64,000 bases of DNA. Origin: Rhodocyclaceae bacterium (GTDB lineage Bacteria > Pseudomonadota > Gammaproteobacteria > Burkholderiales > Rhodocyclaceae). Position 1 is the first letter of the stretch. The number at the start of each line of letters is the position of its first letter. The DNA lies in assembly GCA_026417115.1 (NCBI GenBank), contig JAOADW010000009.1, forward strand, positions 1-64,000, in the 5' to 3' direction. The notes under the pieces are model-generated. The model saw only the letters and a program-made list of their open reading frames with translations, did not search any database and was not told the origin of the DNA. Shown one piece after another: positions 1-10,565 of this stretch. The position numbers and the translations under genes are program-made.

Positions 1-2529
1 AGCAAGCGCCTGGCGAGGGGTCAGCTCGTCTGGCTCGAGCTCTGCAAGGGCCGCGAGTATGGGATGAGGCGGCGAAACAGTCGCAGGACGATCGCTGGAA
101 GCCGAAACGAAGAGATCGTTTTGGTGTGTTTTCGAAAGGGCCTGATTTTCCAAGTTCACGAGCCGACGCTTGGCTTCCTGGATCACGCTTTTCGGCACGC
201 CGGCGAGTTTGGCCACTTCAATGCCATATGATTGTGAGGCGGGTCCTGCCTCGACGGCGTGGAGAAAGGTTATGCCCCCCGCATGCTCGACCGCTGAGAC
301 GTGGACGTTCGCGCATTCGCTGTAGTCGAGTGCAAGCTGGGTCAGCTCGAAGTAATGGGTGGCGAAAAGAGTGAAGCAGCGGATCTTCTCGAGGAGATGG
401 CGCGCGATGGCGAAGGCCAGCGCGAGTCCGTCGAAAGTCGAGGTGCCGCGGCCGATCTCGTCCATCAAAACGAGCGAGCGCTCGCTGGCTTGATTGAGGA
501 TCACGGCGGCCTCGCTCATCTCTACCATGAAGGTGGAGCGTCCGGCGGCGAGATCGTCGGAGGCGCCAATGCGGGTATGGATCGCGTCGAAGGGGCGCAA
601 GCGACATGTCGTGGCCGGGACGAAGCTGCCGCACTGGGCAAGGAGCACGATCAACGCGGTTTGACGCATGTAGGTCGATTTCCCGCCCATATTGGGGCCC
701 GTGATGAGCAGCATGCGCCGTTTGGGCGAAAGGGTGAGGTCGTTGGCAATGAAGGTTTCGACGTGCCGTTCGACGACGGGATGGCGGCCGCCGCGAATCT
801 CGAGACAGGGATAATCGACGAATTCTGGGCGACGGTAGTCATAGCGCCGCGCCGAGTCGGCGAAGGCGGCCAGGCCATCGATTTCCGCAAGCGCTTGCGC
901 GATGCGCTGAAAGTCCGCGAGTGCAGTTTGCAAGTCGGTGAGCAGTTCCTCATAGAGGCGCTTTTCCAGGGCGAGCGCCCGCTCGTTGGCGGAGAGCGCT
1001 TTGTCCTCGAACGCCTTGAGCTCGGGTGTGATGTAGCGTTCCGCGTTTTTCAAGGTTTGGCGGCGGCGGTAGTCAGCGGGGACTTTGTCGGCTTGGGCAT
1101 GGGTGACTTCGATGTAAAAGCCATGCACCTTGTTGTATTCGACTTTCAGGTTGGGGATGCCGGTGCGCGCACGTTCGCGGGCTTCGAGTTCGAGCAAATA
1201 AACGCCGCAGTTTTCTTGCAGCGCGCGCAATTCGTCGAGTTCGCTGGAAAATCCGGCGCGAATGACGCCCCCGCTCACGAGAAGAGCAGCCGGCTCTTGG
1301 GCCAAGGTGTGCAATAGCCGCTGGTATGCAGCCTCGGGCGTTGCTAGTCGTGTTGCGAGCCACCCAAGCCGCCCCTCTTTCCCTTGTAAGAGCCCTTTCA
1401 GTTCTGGTAGCCGCGCGAGGCTGTCGCGCAATGCGGCGAGCTCACGCGGTTTCGCGCTTTTCAACGCAATGCGGGCGGCGATGCGCTCGATGTCGGCGAT
1501 GCCTTTGAGACGCAGGCGCAAGGCGTCGAGCAGCGAAGTGTCATCAAGGAGGAGAGCGACGGCGTCGTGCCGCTCGCGCGCAGGCTCTGCACTGGCGAAA
1601 GGGTGTTTGAGCGCAGTGCGCAGCCAGCGGCTGCCTGCAGGCGTGATCGGATCAAAAAGCGACAGAAGCGTGGGCGCCTCTTCCCCTCGCAACGTTTCGG
1701 TGATTTCGAGATTGCGTTGCGTGGCTGGATCCAGACGTAGCCATGCGCTTGGGTCGTCGACTTCGAGGCGAACGATGTGTTGCAAGCGGGAGAACTGGGT
1801 TTCTTGGGCGTAGAGTAGCAAGGCGCCCGCCGCGCCGATCGCGCTTTCCAAGCGTTTGCCTGGGGGTAGATAGGCGGCAAGATCGCGTGTGCCGAAGTGC
1901 TCACAAAGTCGTCGTTGAGCGGCATGGGGGTCGAAGTGCCAGAGAGGCCGACGTTTGAGCAATGCACTTGCCAACCCTTCCAAGGGCATTCCTTCCGCCA
2001 CGAGAAGCTCAGCCGCGTCCAGACGCGCGAGTTCGCGTGCGAGCTCATCTAGGGCGATTTGCATGATGCGGAATTCGCCGCTGGCGAGGTTGAGCCAGGC
2101 GATGCCGACGTTGGTTCCCACGGCATGAAGGGCGACGAGTAGGCTGTTCCGCCGCTCTTGGAGGAGGCCGGCGTCGGTGAGCGTTCCCGGCGTCACGATG
2201 CGCACGACCTTGCGCTCGAGAGGACCCTTGCCGGGCGTGGGGTCACCGACTTGTTCGCAGATGGCGACGGATTCCCCGAGCTTGATGAGTCGCGCGAGGT
2301 AGGATTCGAGCGCATGTACCGGAACGCCGGCCATGGGGATCGGCGCGCCGGCCGATTCCCCCCGACGGGTGAGGGTGATGTCGAGCAGCCTGGCTGCTTT
2401 TTCGGCATCCTCGTAAAAGAGCTCGTAAAAATCACCCATGCGATAAAAAAGCAGGGTGGTTGGATATTGCTCCTTGATGCGCAAATATTGCTGCATCATG
2501 GGCGTATGAGCGGAGAGATCAGGGCCCAT
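1..2529 (-). CDS. mutS: DNA mismatch repair protein MutS (3' end cut by window edge)
   Basis: MutS binds base mismatches and small loops as a dimer and starts methyl-directed repair with MutL. The ATG at 2529 gives the expected N-terminus, with the mismatch-reading Phe-X-Glu (F34-Y-E36) inside GDFYELF. The Walker A loop GPNMGGKST is at about residues 611-619, followed by the Walker B/signature DEIGRGTS. The frame is open for 843 codons and runs off the left edge inside the C-terminal helix-turn-helix (DELTPRQAL), so only about ten residues are missing. It lies 12 bp downstream of glgB and is probably co-transcribed with it and recJ. The family assignment is very secure. Confidence 0.97.
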   Translation of the reverse strand, partial: MGPDLSAHTPMMQQYLRIKEQYPTTLLFYRMGDFYELFYEDAEKAARLLDITLTRRGESAGAPIPMAGVPVHALESYLARLIKLGESVAICEQVGDPTPGKGPLERKVVRIVTPGTLTDAGLLQERRNSLLVALHAVGTNVGIAWLNLASGEFRIMQIALDELARELARLDAAELLVAEGMPLEGLASALLKRRPLWHFDPHAAQRRLCEHFGTRDLAAYLPPGKRLESAIGAAGALLLYAQETQFSRLQHIVRLEVDDPSAWLRLDPATQRNLEITETLRGEEAPTLLSLFDPITPAGSRWLRTALKHPFASAEPARERHDAVALLLDDTSLLDALRLRLKGIADIERIAARIALKSAKPRELAALRDSLARLPELKGLLQGKEGRLGWLATRLATPEAAYQRLLHTLAQEPAALLVSGGVIRAGFSSELDELRALQENCGVYLLELEARERARTGIPNLKVEYNKVHGFYIEVTHAQADKVPADYRRRQTLKNAERYITPELKAFEDKALSANERALALEKRLYEELLTDLQTALADFQRIAQALAEIDGLAAFADSARRYDYRRPEFVDYPCLEIRGGRHPVVERHVETFIANDLTLSPKRRMLLITGPNMGGKSTYMRQTALIVLLAQCGSFVPATTCRLRPFDAIHTRIGASDDLAAGRSTFMVEMSEAAVILNQASERSLVLMDEIGRGTSTFDGLALAFAIARHLLEKIRCFTLFATHYFELTQLALDYSECANVHVSAVEHAGGITFLHAVEAGPASQSYGIEVAKLAGVPKSVIQEAKRRLVNLENQALSKTHQNDLFVSASSDRPATVSPPHPILAALAELEPDELTPRQALA

Positions 2530-2541
2530 GCGCAGAGGGGA

Positions 2542-4470
2542 TCAACCGCGAGGCGCCAGAATCAGAGCAGCCAGCGGGGGTAAGGTCAAGGAAAGCGATT
2601 GGGCGTGACCATGACTGGAGAAAGGCTCAGCCTCCAGCCCCCCGCCGTTGCCTACCCCGCTGCCACCATAAACGACGGCGTCGCTATTGAGCAATTCTTG
2701 CCAAAAGCCGCTTCTCGGTACGCCCAAACGGTAACCATGGCGTACGACGGGGGTGCAATTGAGCACGACGAGCAGCGGCTCTCCATGGGCGCCATAGCGG
2801 AGATAGGAAAGAACGCTTTCCTCGTGATCGTGGCAATCGACCCAGGCAAAGCCCTCGGGGCTGAAATCCCGTTGATGAAGCGCGGGGTGGGTCTTGAGCA
2901 GACGATTGAGATCGCTTAGCCATTGTTGGATGCCTCGATGCATGGGATATTCGAGCAGGTGCCAATCGAGACTTTGGTCATGGTTCCATTCGCGCCATTG
3001 GGCGAATTCCCCGCCCATGAACAAAAGCTTCTTGCCGGGATGCGTCCACATATAGCCGAGCAGCAGCCGTAAATTGGCGAAGCGCTGCCAGTCATCGCCC
3101 GGCATCTTGCCGATAAGCGAGCCTTTGCCATGGACGACTTCATCGTGAGAGAGCGGCAACATGAAGTTTTCATGGAAGGCATACCACAGGCTGAAGGTGA
3201 TTTGCTCATGATGATAGCGGCGGTAGATCGGATCCTTCGCGAAGTAATGAAGCGCATCGTGCATCCAGCCCATGTTCCATTTCATGCCGAATCCCAGACC
3301 ACCTAGCCAGGTCGGACGTGAAACCATGGGCCAGGCGGTAGACTCCTCGGCGATTGTCTGCACGTCGGGAAAGTCACGATAGATGGCTTCGTTGAGTTGC
3401 CGCAGGAAATGGATTGCCTCGAGGTTTTCTTTGCCGCCATAGCGGTTGGGCACCCATTCACCCTCTTTTCTCGCATAGTCGAGATAGAGCATCGAGGCCA
3501 CGGCATCGACGCGGAGGCCATCGGCATGATATTTGTCGAGCCAGAAAAGCGCCGAAGACAAGAGGAACGAACGCACCTCATGGCGGCCATAGTTGAAGAT
3601 CTGGCTAGCCCATTCGGGGTGATACCCTTGGCGGGGGTCGAGGTGCTCGTAAAGGCCTGTTCCATCGAACCAGGCAAGGCCGTGCGCGTCGTTGGGAAAA
3701 TGCGAGGGCACCCAATCCAAGATCACGCCGATGCCATTTTGATGAAGATGATCGATCAGATACATGAAGTCCTGCGGACTACCATAGCGCGCGGTGGGGG
3801 CAAAATAGCCGGTTACTTGATAACCCCAGGAGCCGTAGAAAGGATGCTCCATGACGGGTAGGAATTCGACGTGGCTGAAGCCCATCTGCAGGCAATACTC
3901 TGCCAGCATCGGCGCGATTTCCCGATAGGAGAGAAAACGATCGGGTGTGCGGGGATCACGTCGCCAAGAGCCCAAATGCACCTCATAGACCGAGATCGGC
4001 GCATCGAGCGCATTCTTTTTTCGTCGTATGCGCATCCAATCGCCATCCTCCCACCCATGGTTGAGATCCGTGATCACTGAGGCCGTATGGGGTGGGCATT
4101 CGGCGGCGAAAGCGAAGGGGTCTGCTTTGTCTACCTGATAGCCGTGGAAATTCGACTCGATATGGTATTTGTAGCGATGACCCGCAAAAGCGCCTGCGAT
4201 GAATCCTTCCCAGATGCCGGAACCATGGTGGATTTGGCGCAAAGGGTGGCGGTGGGGATGCCAATCATTGAAATCGCCTATGACGGAAACAAACCGTGCG
4301 TTCGGCGCCCAAACGGCAAAATGACAGCCTAAGACGCCCTCCCGCGTGCCGAGATGGGCGCCGAGACGATTGTAAAGGCGCGTATGCGTGCCTTCATGGA
4401 AAAGATGCAAATCGAGATCAGAGAGGGCGCTGCGATCGGTGATGACGTCGCTCATCGTGTTTGCTCTCAT
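2542..4470 (-). CDS. glgB: 1,4-alpha-glucan branching enzyme
   Basis: GlgB (GH13) makes alpha-1,6 branches in glycogen. The protein has 642 aa. It begins almost directly at the CBM48 domain ([20 protein letters not shown], about 51-70) and lacks the extra N-terminal N1 module of the roughly 730-aa E. coli enzyme. The catalytic triad is visible: nucleophile D322 (GLRVDAV), acid/base E375 (TIAEES) and D443 ([10 protein letters not shown]). An alternative start is the Met at residue 6. It sits between recJ (8 bp gap) and mutS (12 bp gap), away from any other glycogen gene in the window, which is an odd partner set. Confidence 0.96.
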   Translation of the reverse strand: MRANTMSDVITDRSALSDLDLHLFHEGTHTRLYNRLGAHLGTREGVLGCHFAVWAPNARFVSVIGDFNDWHPHRHPLRQIHHGSGIWEGFIAGAFAGHRYKYHIESNFHGYQVDKADPFAFAAECPPHTASVITDLNHGWEDGDWMRIRRKKNALDAPISVYEVHLGSWRRDPRTPDRFLSYREIAPMLAEYCLQMGFSHVEFLPVMEHPFYGSWGYQVTGYFAPTARYGSPQDFMYLIDHLHQNGIGVILDWVPSHFPNDAHGLAWFDGTGLYEHLDPRQGYHPEWASQIFNYGRHEVRSFLLSSALFWLDKYHADGLRVDAVASMLYLDYARKEGEWVPNRYGGKENLEAIHFLRQLNEAIYRDFPDVQTIAEESTAWPMVSRPTWLGGLGFGMKWNMGWMHDALHYFAKDPIYRRYHHEQITFSLWYAFHENFMLPLSHDEVVHGKGSLIGKMPGDDWQRFANLRLLLGYMWTHPGKKLLFMGGEFAQWREWNHDQSLDWHLLEYPMHRGIQQWLSDLNRLLKTHPALHQRDFSPEGFAWVDCHDHEESVLSYLRYGAHGEPLLVVLNCTPVVRHGYRLGVPRSGFWQELLNSDAVVYGGSGVGNGGGLEAEPFSSHGHAQSLSLTLPPLAALILAPRG

Positions 4471-4478
4471 AGACAGGA

Positions 4479-6170
4479 TTAGGGCATGGCATGGTGTTCC
4501 ACCGTGAGCGCCAGCGCGCTCATGCCCTGCCAGTCATCGGCGCCAAGCCGGAATACGGCGCGGATGCGCGGCGGCAGGGGTTCGCTCCAGTTGAAGCGAA
4601 TCGCGGAATAGTTCACGCCGTTGTGTTTCAAGACGAGCTTCAAGTGTTTTTCTTTCAGTAACTTTTGTTCGACGACTTCAAACACGTCGTCGAACAGGGG
4701 GGGAGGAAATCCTTGGCCCCAGACGGTTTCTTCGAGCATGCGCACGGTGGTGAGATTGTAATAGGCGTCTTCGAGGGCGTCGTCGGTATGGACGGTGCGC
4801 GTGAGTTCCTCGGGAGCGAGCAACTGACGCGCGATGTCTTCGAAAACTTCCTCGAAAAGGGCCAAATCTTCGAGGCGCAGCGAAAGTCCAGCGGCTTGCG
4901 CATGGCCGCCAAAGCGCAAGAGCAGGCCAGGGCAGCGCTTGGCGACGAGATCGAGCGCATCGCGCAGATGCAAGCTCGGGATCGAACGGCCGGAACCTCG
5001 TAGAAGCCCTTCTTCTGCCGGTGCGAATACAAAGGTTGGGCGATGGTAGCGATCTTTGATGCGCCCGGCGAGGATGCCGATCACACCAGGGTGCCAAGAA
5101 GGGTCGTATAACACGAGGCTGGCGCGATCATTGGGCGCGAGACGGTCGATGAGGCGCTCGGCTTCGAGGCGCATGTCGGCTTCGAGTTCGCGGCGGTCGC
5201 GATTGATGGCGTCGAGTTTTTGCGCTAACGCCAAGGCCTTGGGCATGTCTTGGGCAAGCAGGCATTCGATGCCAAGGGTCATTTCGGCAAGCCTGCCCGC
5301 CGCATTCAGACGCGGCCCGATGAGAAAACCGAGATCCTGACTCGTTGCGCGTTCTGGGGGGCGGCCTGCGAGTGCGAAGAGAGCGAGAATCCCGGGAGTC
5401 GATTGGCGGCGGCGGATGCGTGCGAGCCCTTGCGAGACGAGAAGACGATTGTTACGGTCCAGGGGCACGAGGTCGGCGATGGTCCCTAAGGCGACGAGGT
5501 CGAGCAGGGAAGCGAAATTCGGCTCGCGGCGTCCTTGGAAGCGCGCACGTCGGCGCAATTCGGCGCGCACGGCCAAGGCGACATAGAACATGACGCCTAC
5601 GCCCGCGAGCGCTTTGCTCGGAAATGGGCAGCCTGGCTGGTTGGGATTGACGATGGCGTCGGCTGGGGGAAGCTCATGGGTCGGGAGGTGATGGTCGGTG
5701 ACGATGACTGCCATGCCTAGGCGTTTGGCCTCTGCGACACCCTCGACGCTGGCGATGCCGTTATCGACGGTTACGATGAGGGTAGGATGCCGTTCGCTGG
5801 CGAGCCTTGCCAATTCGGGCGAGAGACCATAGCCCAAACGGAAACGATCCGGCACCAGGTAGTCGACATTTGCGCCCAAGGCGTGCAAAGCCCGCACGCC
5901 AAGTGCTGTGGCCGTCGCGCCATCGCAGTCGTAATCGCCAATGATGAGGATTTTCTCGCCTCGCTCGATGGCGTCGGCCAGCCGGTGGGCCGCATGGTCG
6001 ACGCCTTTGAGGAGACAGGGCGGCAGCAAAGAAGACGGGTGGGCATCGAGTTCTTGGGCGTCGATCACGCCGCGTGCAGCGAATAGGCGAGCGAGCAGTG
6101 GATGAATGCCAGCCTGTTCGAGACTGAGGCGCGCGCGCAAGGGGACAGGTCGCCGTATGAGTCGTGTCAT
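4479..6170 (-). CDS. recJ: Single-stranded-DNA-specific exonuclease RecJ
   Basis: RecJ is the 5'-3' ssDNA exonuclease used in RecF-pathway recombination, base excision and mismatch repair. At 563 aa it has the usual length. The DHH phosphoesterase motifs are present: DYDCDG (79-84), VDNGIA (135-140) and DHH (159-161). The DHHA1 motif [10 protein letters not shown] and a C-terminal OB-type domain follow. Its ATG overlaps the stop of the upstream rpfE-like gene by 4 bp (ATGA), so the two are translationally coupled. Lying with mutS, it makes this a largely DNA-repair operon. Confidence 0.96.
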   Translation of the reverse strand: MTRLIRRPVPLRARLSLEQAGIHPLLARLFAARGVIDAQELDAHPSSLLPPCLLKGVDHAAHRLADAIERGEKILIIGDYDCDGATATALGVRALHALGANVDYLVPDRFRLGYGLSPELARLASERHPTLIVTVDNGIASVEGVAEAKRLGMAVIVTDHHLPTHELPPADAIVNPNQPGCPFPSKALAGVGVMFYVALAVRAELRRRARFQGRREPNFASLLDLVALGTIADLVPLDRNNRLLVSQGLARIRRRQSTPGILALFALAGRPPERATSQDLGFLIGPRLNAAGRLAEMTLGIECLLAQDMPKALALAQKLDAINRDRRELEADMRLEAERLIDRLAPNDRASLVLYDPSWHPGVIGILAGRIKDRYHRPTFVFAPAEEGLLRGSGRSIPSLHLRDALDLVAKRCPGLLLRFGGHAQAAGLSLRLEDLALFEEVFEDIARQLLAPEELTRTVHTDDALEDAYYNLTTVRMLEETVWGQGFPPPLFDDVFEVVEQKLLKEKHLKLVLKHNGVNYSAIRFNWSEPLPPRIRAVFRLGADDWQGMSALALTVEHHAMP

Positions 6171-7162
6171 GTCATGAGCAGGGAGAGCGCGCGCGGCTTG
6201 CGCCAGAAACGCCAGAGGCTGGCAGGGGTGATGCGCAGTGTAAGGCCGGCTTCGTCTTGGGCATCGGTAAGGATGAGCTCAAGGGAGCGTAATGCGCCGC
6301 GCCGGAGCGCGACGAGGAGGGGAACAAACCAGTTTTTTTCCAAGCGCACGAGTGCGTGGCGCCAGCCCAGCGCATCCCGATTGCGTGCGCATTTGGCGAG
6401 CTCGTCGAGCACGACGAGCCAGCGTCCTTTTAAGAGCACAAACTCGGCCGGCGGCGCAGAATAGGGGATACCCACGAGCCGGCACAGGCCTGCGGTTTCT
6501 ACATCCCGGGCAAAGACACCGGCGAAAGGGGAGAGAAGCGCTTCACCCTGCTCGAGGGCGCCGCCTCCCCAAGGCCAAAGGCTTGCGATGCGCGGGAGGC
6601 TTTTCTCCTCGCGGCGTCGAGAAACGGGATGGGCGTGGAGGAGGGTCTCCGCTTCCACCAATCGTCGGCGGAATGCCTGCGCATCTTCGCCTTGCAGGTG
6701 TTCTGGACGCACTGCTTGACCGATGAGCATCGGCAGAGGGCAAGCGGTAAGGACGAGCGGACGCCTCAATTGGAGTTCCCAGCGCCCGGGTTGAGAACTC
6801 TCGAGCCTTCCCCATGTTGCGAAGAGAGGCGCAATGGCTTGCCGTAACGAGACATCTTCTTCGGGCGTGAGCGCGAGTGCCTCAGGGTCAATCAAAAACA
6901 CCCCTTCTCGACGCACTTCGAGGGGAATGGGATCGAGACAGAGCCATTGCCCTCTTGTTTCGAGCGCGAGCGCATGGCGACGTAGGATGGCGGCCGGCCA
7001 GTGACGAAGAGCGAAGAGACGATTCATGGTTGGCCCCTGCCAGCGGCGTTGCCGGCTACGTGCGAGCAAAAGCGTCAGCGATGGGGTCTCAAGGCCATGG
7101 GCGGTATCGGAAAAGACCTCACCCGGCAACAGAAAGCCGGGCAGAAAAAGGACGAGATGCAT
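6167..7162 (-). CDS. RpfE-like protein of unknown function upstream of recJ
   Basis: This 331-aa protein starts with MHLVLFLPGFLLPG and has scattered Leu/Trp/Arg-rich stretches but no catalytic motif I can name. I identify it mainly from position: proteobacteria commonly carry an 'RpfE-type regulatory' or phosphoglycerate-mutase-like protein directly upstream of recJ. The 4-bp ATGA overlap with recJ supports a real, co-translated gene. It starts only 22 bp from the divergent lolC start, so the promoters of both must overlap. The molecular function is not established from sequence. Confidence 0.7.
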   Translation of the reverse strand: MHLVLFLPGFLLPGEVFSDTAHGLETPSLTLLLARSRQRRWQGPTMNRLFALRHWPAAILRRHALALETRGQWLCLDPIPLEVRREGVFLIDPEALALTPEEDVSLRQAIAPLFATWGRLESSQPGRWELQLRRPLVLTACPLPMLIGQAVRPEHLQGEDAQAFRRRLVEAETLLHAHPVSRRREEKSLPRIASLWPWGGGALEQGEALLSPFAGVFARDVETAGLCRLVGIPYSAPPAEFVLLKGRWLVVLDELAKCARNRDALGWRHALVRLEKNWFVPLLVALRRGALRSLELILTDAQDEAGLTLRITPASLWRFWRKPRALSLLMT

Positions 7163-7168
7163 AAGACG

Positions 7169-7178
7169 ATGTTAACAT
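7169..7178. promoter_or_regulatory. Perfect 10-bp palindrome between divergent rpfE-like and lolC starts
   Basis: ATGTTAACAT is its own reverse complement and fills the centre of the 22-bp gap between the two divergent start codons (7162 and 7185). It could be an operator or the AT-rich core of overlapping -10 elements. No good -35 box is evident on either strand. Confidence 0.3.
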
Positions 7179-7184
7179 GCAGAG

Positions 7185-8444
7185 ATGGCCGCTGCCTTAC
7201 CCTTTGAGTTCTTCGTCGGCTTGAGATACGTGACTGCCAGGAAAACAGGCGGTAATCGCTTCGTCTCTTTCATTTCGCTGATTTCGATGCTCGGCTTGAC
7301 GCTCGGAGTGGCGGCGCTGATTGTCGTGCTCTCGGTGATGAATGGTTTTCAAAAGGAGCTGCGCACTCGCATACTGGGTGTGGCAGCCCATGCGCAGATT
7401 TCCGGCCTCGATGGAGAACTCGATGATTGGCCGCACGTGGTCGAGGCTGCACACCGCCATGCGCGCGTGCTCGCAGCTGCCCCCTATGTCCAACAGCAAG
7501 CGCTTTTGTCCTCAGGCGAAAACGTCAAGGGGGCTGTGATCCGCGGCATTCTCCCTTCCTATGAAGAACAGGTGGCGGATTTTTCCCGCTTCCTGCGTGC
7601 TGGCGAGCTGGCGGCGCTAGAGCCAGGCAGTTATGGCATCGTGCTGGGCAGCGAGCTTGCCTGGGCGTTACGCGTACGCGTGGGCGACAAGGTCACCGTG
7701 ATTGCCCCTCAGGGCGTGACGACCCTCACGGGCGTGTTGCCCCGTATGAAGGCGTTTACTGTCGTCGGCATTTTTGAGGCGGGCATGTTCGAGTATGACA
7801 GTGGTCTTGCTTTGGTGGCGCTTGCCGATGCACAAAAGCTCTACCAAATGGAAGCGCGCGTCACAGGCGTGCGTTTGAAGGTCGATGATCTCTTTGCGGC
7901 GCCGCTGATCGCGCGCGAACTGGCCGCCGGCATGCCTGGCGAGTGGCGTGTTTCCGATTGGACGCGTAATCACGCCAATTTCTTTCGCGCCGTACAAATT
8001 GAAAAGAATATCATGTTTCTGATCCTGATGTTGATCGTGGCAGTGGCGGCGTTCAACATCGTCTCGACGTTGATCATGACCGTGCAGGATAAACGCGGCG
8101 ACATTGCCATCTTGCGGACATTGGGCGCATCGCCGCTGAGCATCATGGGCATTTTCATGATTCAGGGCGCGGCGATCGGCACCATCGGGCTCGCGTGTGG
8201 GATTGCCGGCGGTGTGGCGCTCGCGCTCAATGTCGAAACCGTCGTCCCCGCTATCGAGCGGGCATTGAACATTCAGTTTCTTGCCAAGGACGTCTATTAC
8301 ATCAGTGAACTTCCTTCCGATCTGCATTGGAGCGATGTCTGGACGATCGCCTCGACTTCTTTTTTGCTCACGCTGGCGGCGACGCTTTACCCCAGCTGGC
8401 GTGCTGCTCGCGTCGAGCCAGCCCAGGCGCTGCGTTATGAGTGA
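7185..8444 (+). CDS. lolC: Lipoprotein-releasing ABC transporter permease LolC/LolE
   Basis: LolC/E permeases release outer-membrane lipoproteins from the inner membrane to LolA, powered by LolD. The protein has 419 aa, with an N-terminal membrane segment around 25-55 (FVSFISLISMLGLTLGVAAL), a large periplasmic domain to about 270, and three C-terminal membrane segments, the FtsX/MacB permease layout. It ends in the typical ARVEPAQALRYE tail. LolD is encoded nearby at 9297 but separated by an unrelated gene. Only one LolC/E-type permease is present here. Confidence 0.93.
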   Translation: MAAALPFEFFVGLRYVTARKTGGNRFVSFISLISMLGLTLGVAALIVVLSVMNGFQKELRTRILGVAAHAQISGLDGELDDWPHVVEAAHRHARVLAAAPYVQQQALLSSGENVKGAVIRGILPSYEEQVADFSRFLRAGELAALEPGSYGIVLGSELAWALRVRVGDKVTVIAPQGVTTLTGVLPRMKAFTVVGIFEAGMFEYDSGLALVALADAQKLYQMEARVTGVRLKVDDLFAAPLIARELAAGMPGEWRVSDWTRNHANFFRAVQIEKNIMFLILMLIVAVAAFNIVSTLIMTVQDKRGDIAILRTLGASPLSIMGIFMIQGAAIGTIGLACGIAGGVALALNVETVVPAIERALNIQFLAKDVYYISELPSDLHWSDVWTIASTSFLLTLAATLYPSWRAARVEPAQALRYE

Positions 8445-8559
8445 TGGCTCCAGAGGGGCCTTCTGATCGGGACATTGCTTACCGCCCGGACATGGCATGG
8501 GGGTAGAATGATTGCGGGGACAGAGCGGCGGCGCCATGCAATGTGCCGAGGAAAAGATC

Positions 8560-9201
8560 ATGGGCGGACGAGACGAAATCAGTTGGGCTGAACTCAAGCG
8601 CATGATTCTTGCGCATGCGGAGCAACTCGAGCGGACGGCGCAGCTCATTCGCGAGTTGCGGGAAGCAGGAATGGAAACCGACCGTCGCATGCAGGAGACC
8701 GACCGCCGCATGCAGGAGACCGATCGACGCATGCAGGAGACCGATCGCCGTTTTGCGCAGCTGCAAAGAGAGCTCGGGCGCTTGGGGAATCGCTTGGGCG
8801 ACTTCGTCGAAGGTTTTGTCGAGCCTGCTGCAGTTCGGCTCTTCCGCGCGCGTGGTCTGCCCGTACGCGAGGTCGTGCGTGGGTTGGAGGCTGTCGATGA
8901 GGAAGGTCGGGTGATCGCCGAGGTGGATTTGCTGGTGATCGACTCGGATACCGCGGTCGCGGTGGAGTGCAAGAGTCATGCGGGCGTTGCAGAGGTGCGC
9001 GAGCATTTGCGCCGGCTCGAAGAATTCAAAACGCATTTTCCTCGCTTTGCCGATCTGAAGGTGCAAGGCGCGGTGGCGGCGATGCACTGGAGCCGGGAAG
9101 CTCAGCGGTTTGCTTATCGTGCGGGTCTTTGGGTTTTGGCGCAGAATGGGGAGTCTGTCGAGGTGAAGAACGATGCCCGCTTCACGCCCAAGATTTGGTG
9201 A
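8560..9201 (+). CDS. DUF3782-type coiled-coil protein with PD-(D/E)XK-like domain
   Basis: The 213-aa protein has two parts. The N-terminal third is a charged coiled coil with METDRR followed by three exact MQETDRR heptads. The C-terminal part ([25 protein letters not shown]) has the D...E-x-K spacing of PD-(D/E)XK nuclease-fold domains, as in DUF3782/DUF1640-like families. The start at 8560 is chosen because AGGAAAAG lies 5-12 nt upstream; TTG 8512 and ATG 8536 are in-frame alternatives. The gene splits lolC from lolD, which are normally adjacent. Nuclease activity is inferred from fold only. Confidence 0.75.
   Translation: MGGRDEISWAELKRMILAHAEQLERTAQLIRELREAGMETDRRMQETDRRMQETDRRMQETDRRFAQLQRELGRLGNRLGDFVEGFVEPAAVRLFRARGLPVREVVRGLEAVDEEGRVIAEVDLLVIDSDTAVAVECKSHAGVAEVREHLRRLEEFKTHFPRFADLKVQGAVAAMHWSREAQRFAYRAGLWVLAQNGESVEVKNDARFTPKIW
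8671..8751 (+). repeat. In-frame 21-bp tandem repeat encoding MQETDRR heptads
   Basis: An 18-bp partial unit (8671-8688, METDRR) is followed by three 21-bp units at 8689-8709, 8710-8730 and 8731-8751. They differ only at silent positions. The period matches a coiled-coil heptad, so copy-number change would lengthen the coil without breaking the frame. Confidence 0.85.
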
Positions 9202-9296
9202 GCGGATGCAAGAGGTGGGCAAAAAGCGACGGCCCTGTTTCAGGAAGGGGGAGAAAGGGTTCTCTAGGGCATGAAAGCGAAGATGCCGTGGATCCG

Positions 9297-10106
9297 ATGA
9301 ATAAGCGCGCAAAGGCCCACGATGGGCAGCGCCGCAATGGCTTGAGCTCAGCCCCTCATCATCTCGTGCTTGCGTGCCAAGGACTGACGAAGACCTTTCG
9401 CCAAGGCGAAACCGAGGTGCGGGTGCTGCTGGGCATTGACTTTTCTGTCGGCCAGGGCGAATCCGTCGCCATCTTGGGCGCGTCTGGCTCGGGTAAAAGT
9501 ACGTTTTTGCATCTGTTGGGAGGACTCGAAAAGCCGACTGCGGGCAGCGTGACTCTGCTCGGCGTGGATCTCTTTGCTTGCGATGAACGGAGCCGTGGCC
9601 GTTTGCGCAATACTGCCCTCGGCTTCGTGTATCAATTCCATCATCTGTTGCCGGAATTCACAGCGCTCGAAAACGTCGCCATGCCGTTGTTGATCCGGCG
9701 TGCCCCCCCGCAGCAGGCATATGCGCGGGCGGCCGAATGGTTGTCCGAAGTCGGCTTGTCACATCGCCTGACTCATCGCCCGGCAGAACTGTCAGGAGGC
9801 GAGCGTCAGCGCGTGGCGTTGGCGCGCGCGCTCGTGACCGAGCCGGCCTGCCTTTTGGCGGACGAGCCAACCGGTAACTTAGACCGACACAACGCCGAGG
9901 CGATCTTTCGTCTGATGCTCGAACTCAACGCTCGCCGCGCGACGAGCCTCGTGATCGTCACCCATGACGCCGAGCTCGCTGCCGCCTGCTCACGGCGACT
10001 TTTGCTGCGGGATGGCTTGCTTGCGCCGCTTGCGTCTGCGATGCCAGGCGCGCACCAGCACGATGCGCCAGAGAATGCGCACGAGGACATAGCCGATGAG
10101 CGCTAG
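9297..10106 (+). CDS. lolD: Lipoprotein-releasing ABC transporter ATP-binding protein LolD
   Basis: This is the ATPase of the LolCDE complex. Visible motifs are Walker [10 protein letters not shown], signature LSGGERQR and Walker [12 protein letters not shown], with a Q-loop in [11 protein letters not shown]. The ATG at 9297 ([10 protein letters not shown]) gives 269 aa; the frame is open further upstream, but that part lies antisense or out of frame within the preceding gene. LolD proteins are usually about 230 aa. Here the C-terminus has a roughly 25-residue tail that overlaps the antisense DUF2062 gene by 117 bp. Confidence 0.93.
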   Translation: MNKRAKAHDGQRRNGLSSAPHHLVLACQGLTKTFRQGETEVRVLLGIDFSVGQGESVAILGASGSGKSTFLHLLGGLEKPTAGSVTLLGVDLFACDERSRGRLRNTALGFVYQFHHLLPEFTALENVAMPLLIRRAPPQQAYARAAEWLSEVGLSHRLTHRPAELSGGERQRVALARALVTEPACLLADEPTGNLDRHNAEAIFRLMLELNARRATSLVIVTHDAELAAACSRRLLLRDGLLAPLASAMPGAHQHDAPENAHEDIADER

Positions 10107-10553
10107 GATACAGGCAAGCGCTATCAATCCAACCGCCAGCGGCATGCCGAGGGAGAGCAACCAGTTGATCAACGCCTCGATCCAGACGATGAAGCCTTGC
10201 TCGCCATAGTCGGGGGGTGGGGAGAAGCCGCCATTGCCGCCGGTCAAGGCGAGTCCGAGCGTATAGGCCACCATGTAGAGCGGCACGATGGTCAAGGGAT
10301 TGGTGTAGAGCGTTACGAACATCGCCAATGGCAAATTGATGCGAAAGATCACGGCACCGATCGCGGCGCTGATCATTTGGAAAGGGCCTGGGATCAGGCC
10401 ACAGAATAGGCCCACGGCGACAGCGCCGGCCGCCGAGCGGCGGTTGAGGTGCCATAGCCGTGGGTGGAGGAGGGTATTGGCGAAGGGCTTGAGCCAGCGG
10501 TGTTCGGAAATGGCCACATGGTCGGGCATGTGGCGGCGCAGCCAGTGTTTCAT
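9990..10553 (-). CDS. DUF2062 domain membrane protein
   Basis: The 187-aa protein starts at [10 protein letters not shown] (the frame is open upstream, but that stretch is antisense to comEC). It has several hydrophobic segments: [20 protein letters not shown], an [19 protein letters not shown] segment with the family's TNP motif, and a final pair near the C-terminus. It ends in a basic tail ([11 protein letters not shown]). DUF2062 proteins occur widely in proteobacteria and their function is unknown. Its 3' end overlaps lolD by 117 bp on the other strand, and its start is 12 bp from the comEC start. Confidence 0.85.
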   Translation of the reverse strand: MKHWLRRHMPDHVAISEHRWLKPFANTLLHPRLWHLNRRSAAGAVAVGLFCGLIPGPFQMISAAIGAVIFRINLPLAMFVTLYTNPLTIVPLYMVAYTLGLALTGGNGGFSPPPDYGEQGFIVWIEALINWLLSLGMPLAVGLIALACILALIGYVLVRILWRIVLVRAWHRRRKRRKQAIPQQKSP

Positions 10554-10565
10554 AGGGCCATTGTA

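Noticed and set aside
301-1317. Long plus-strand ORF (338 codons) opposite mutS
   Set aside because: It is a GC-rich antisense frame; the minus strand encodes clear MutS motifs over the whole stretch.
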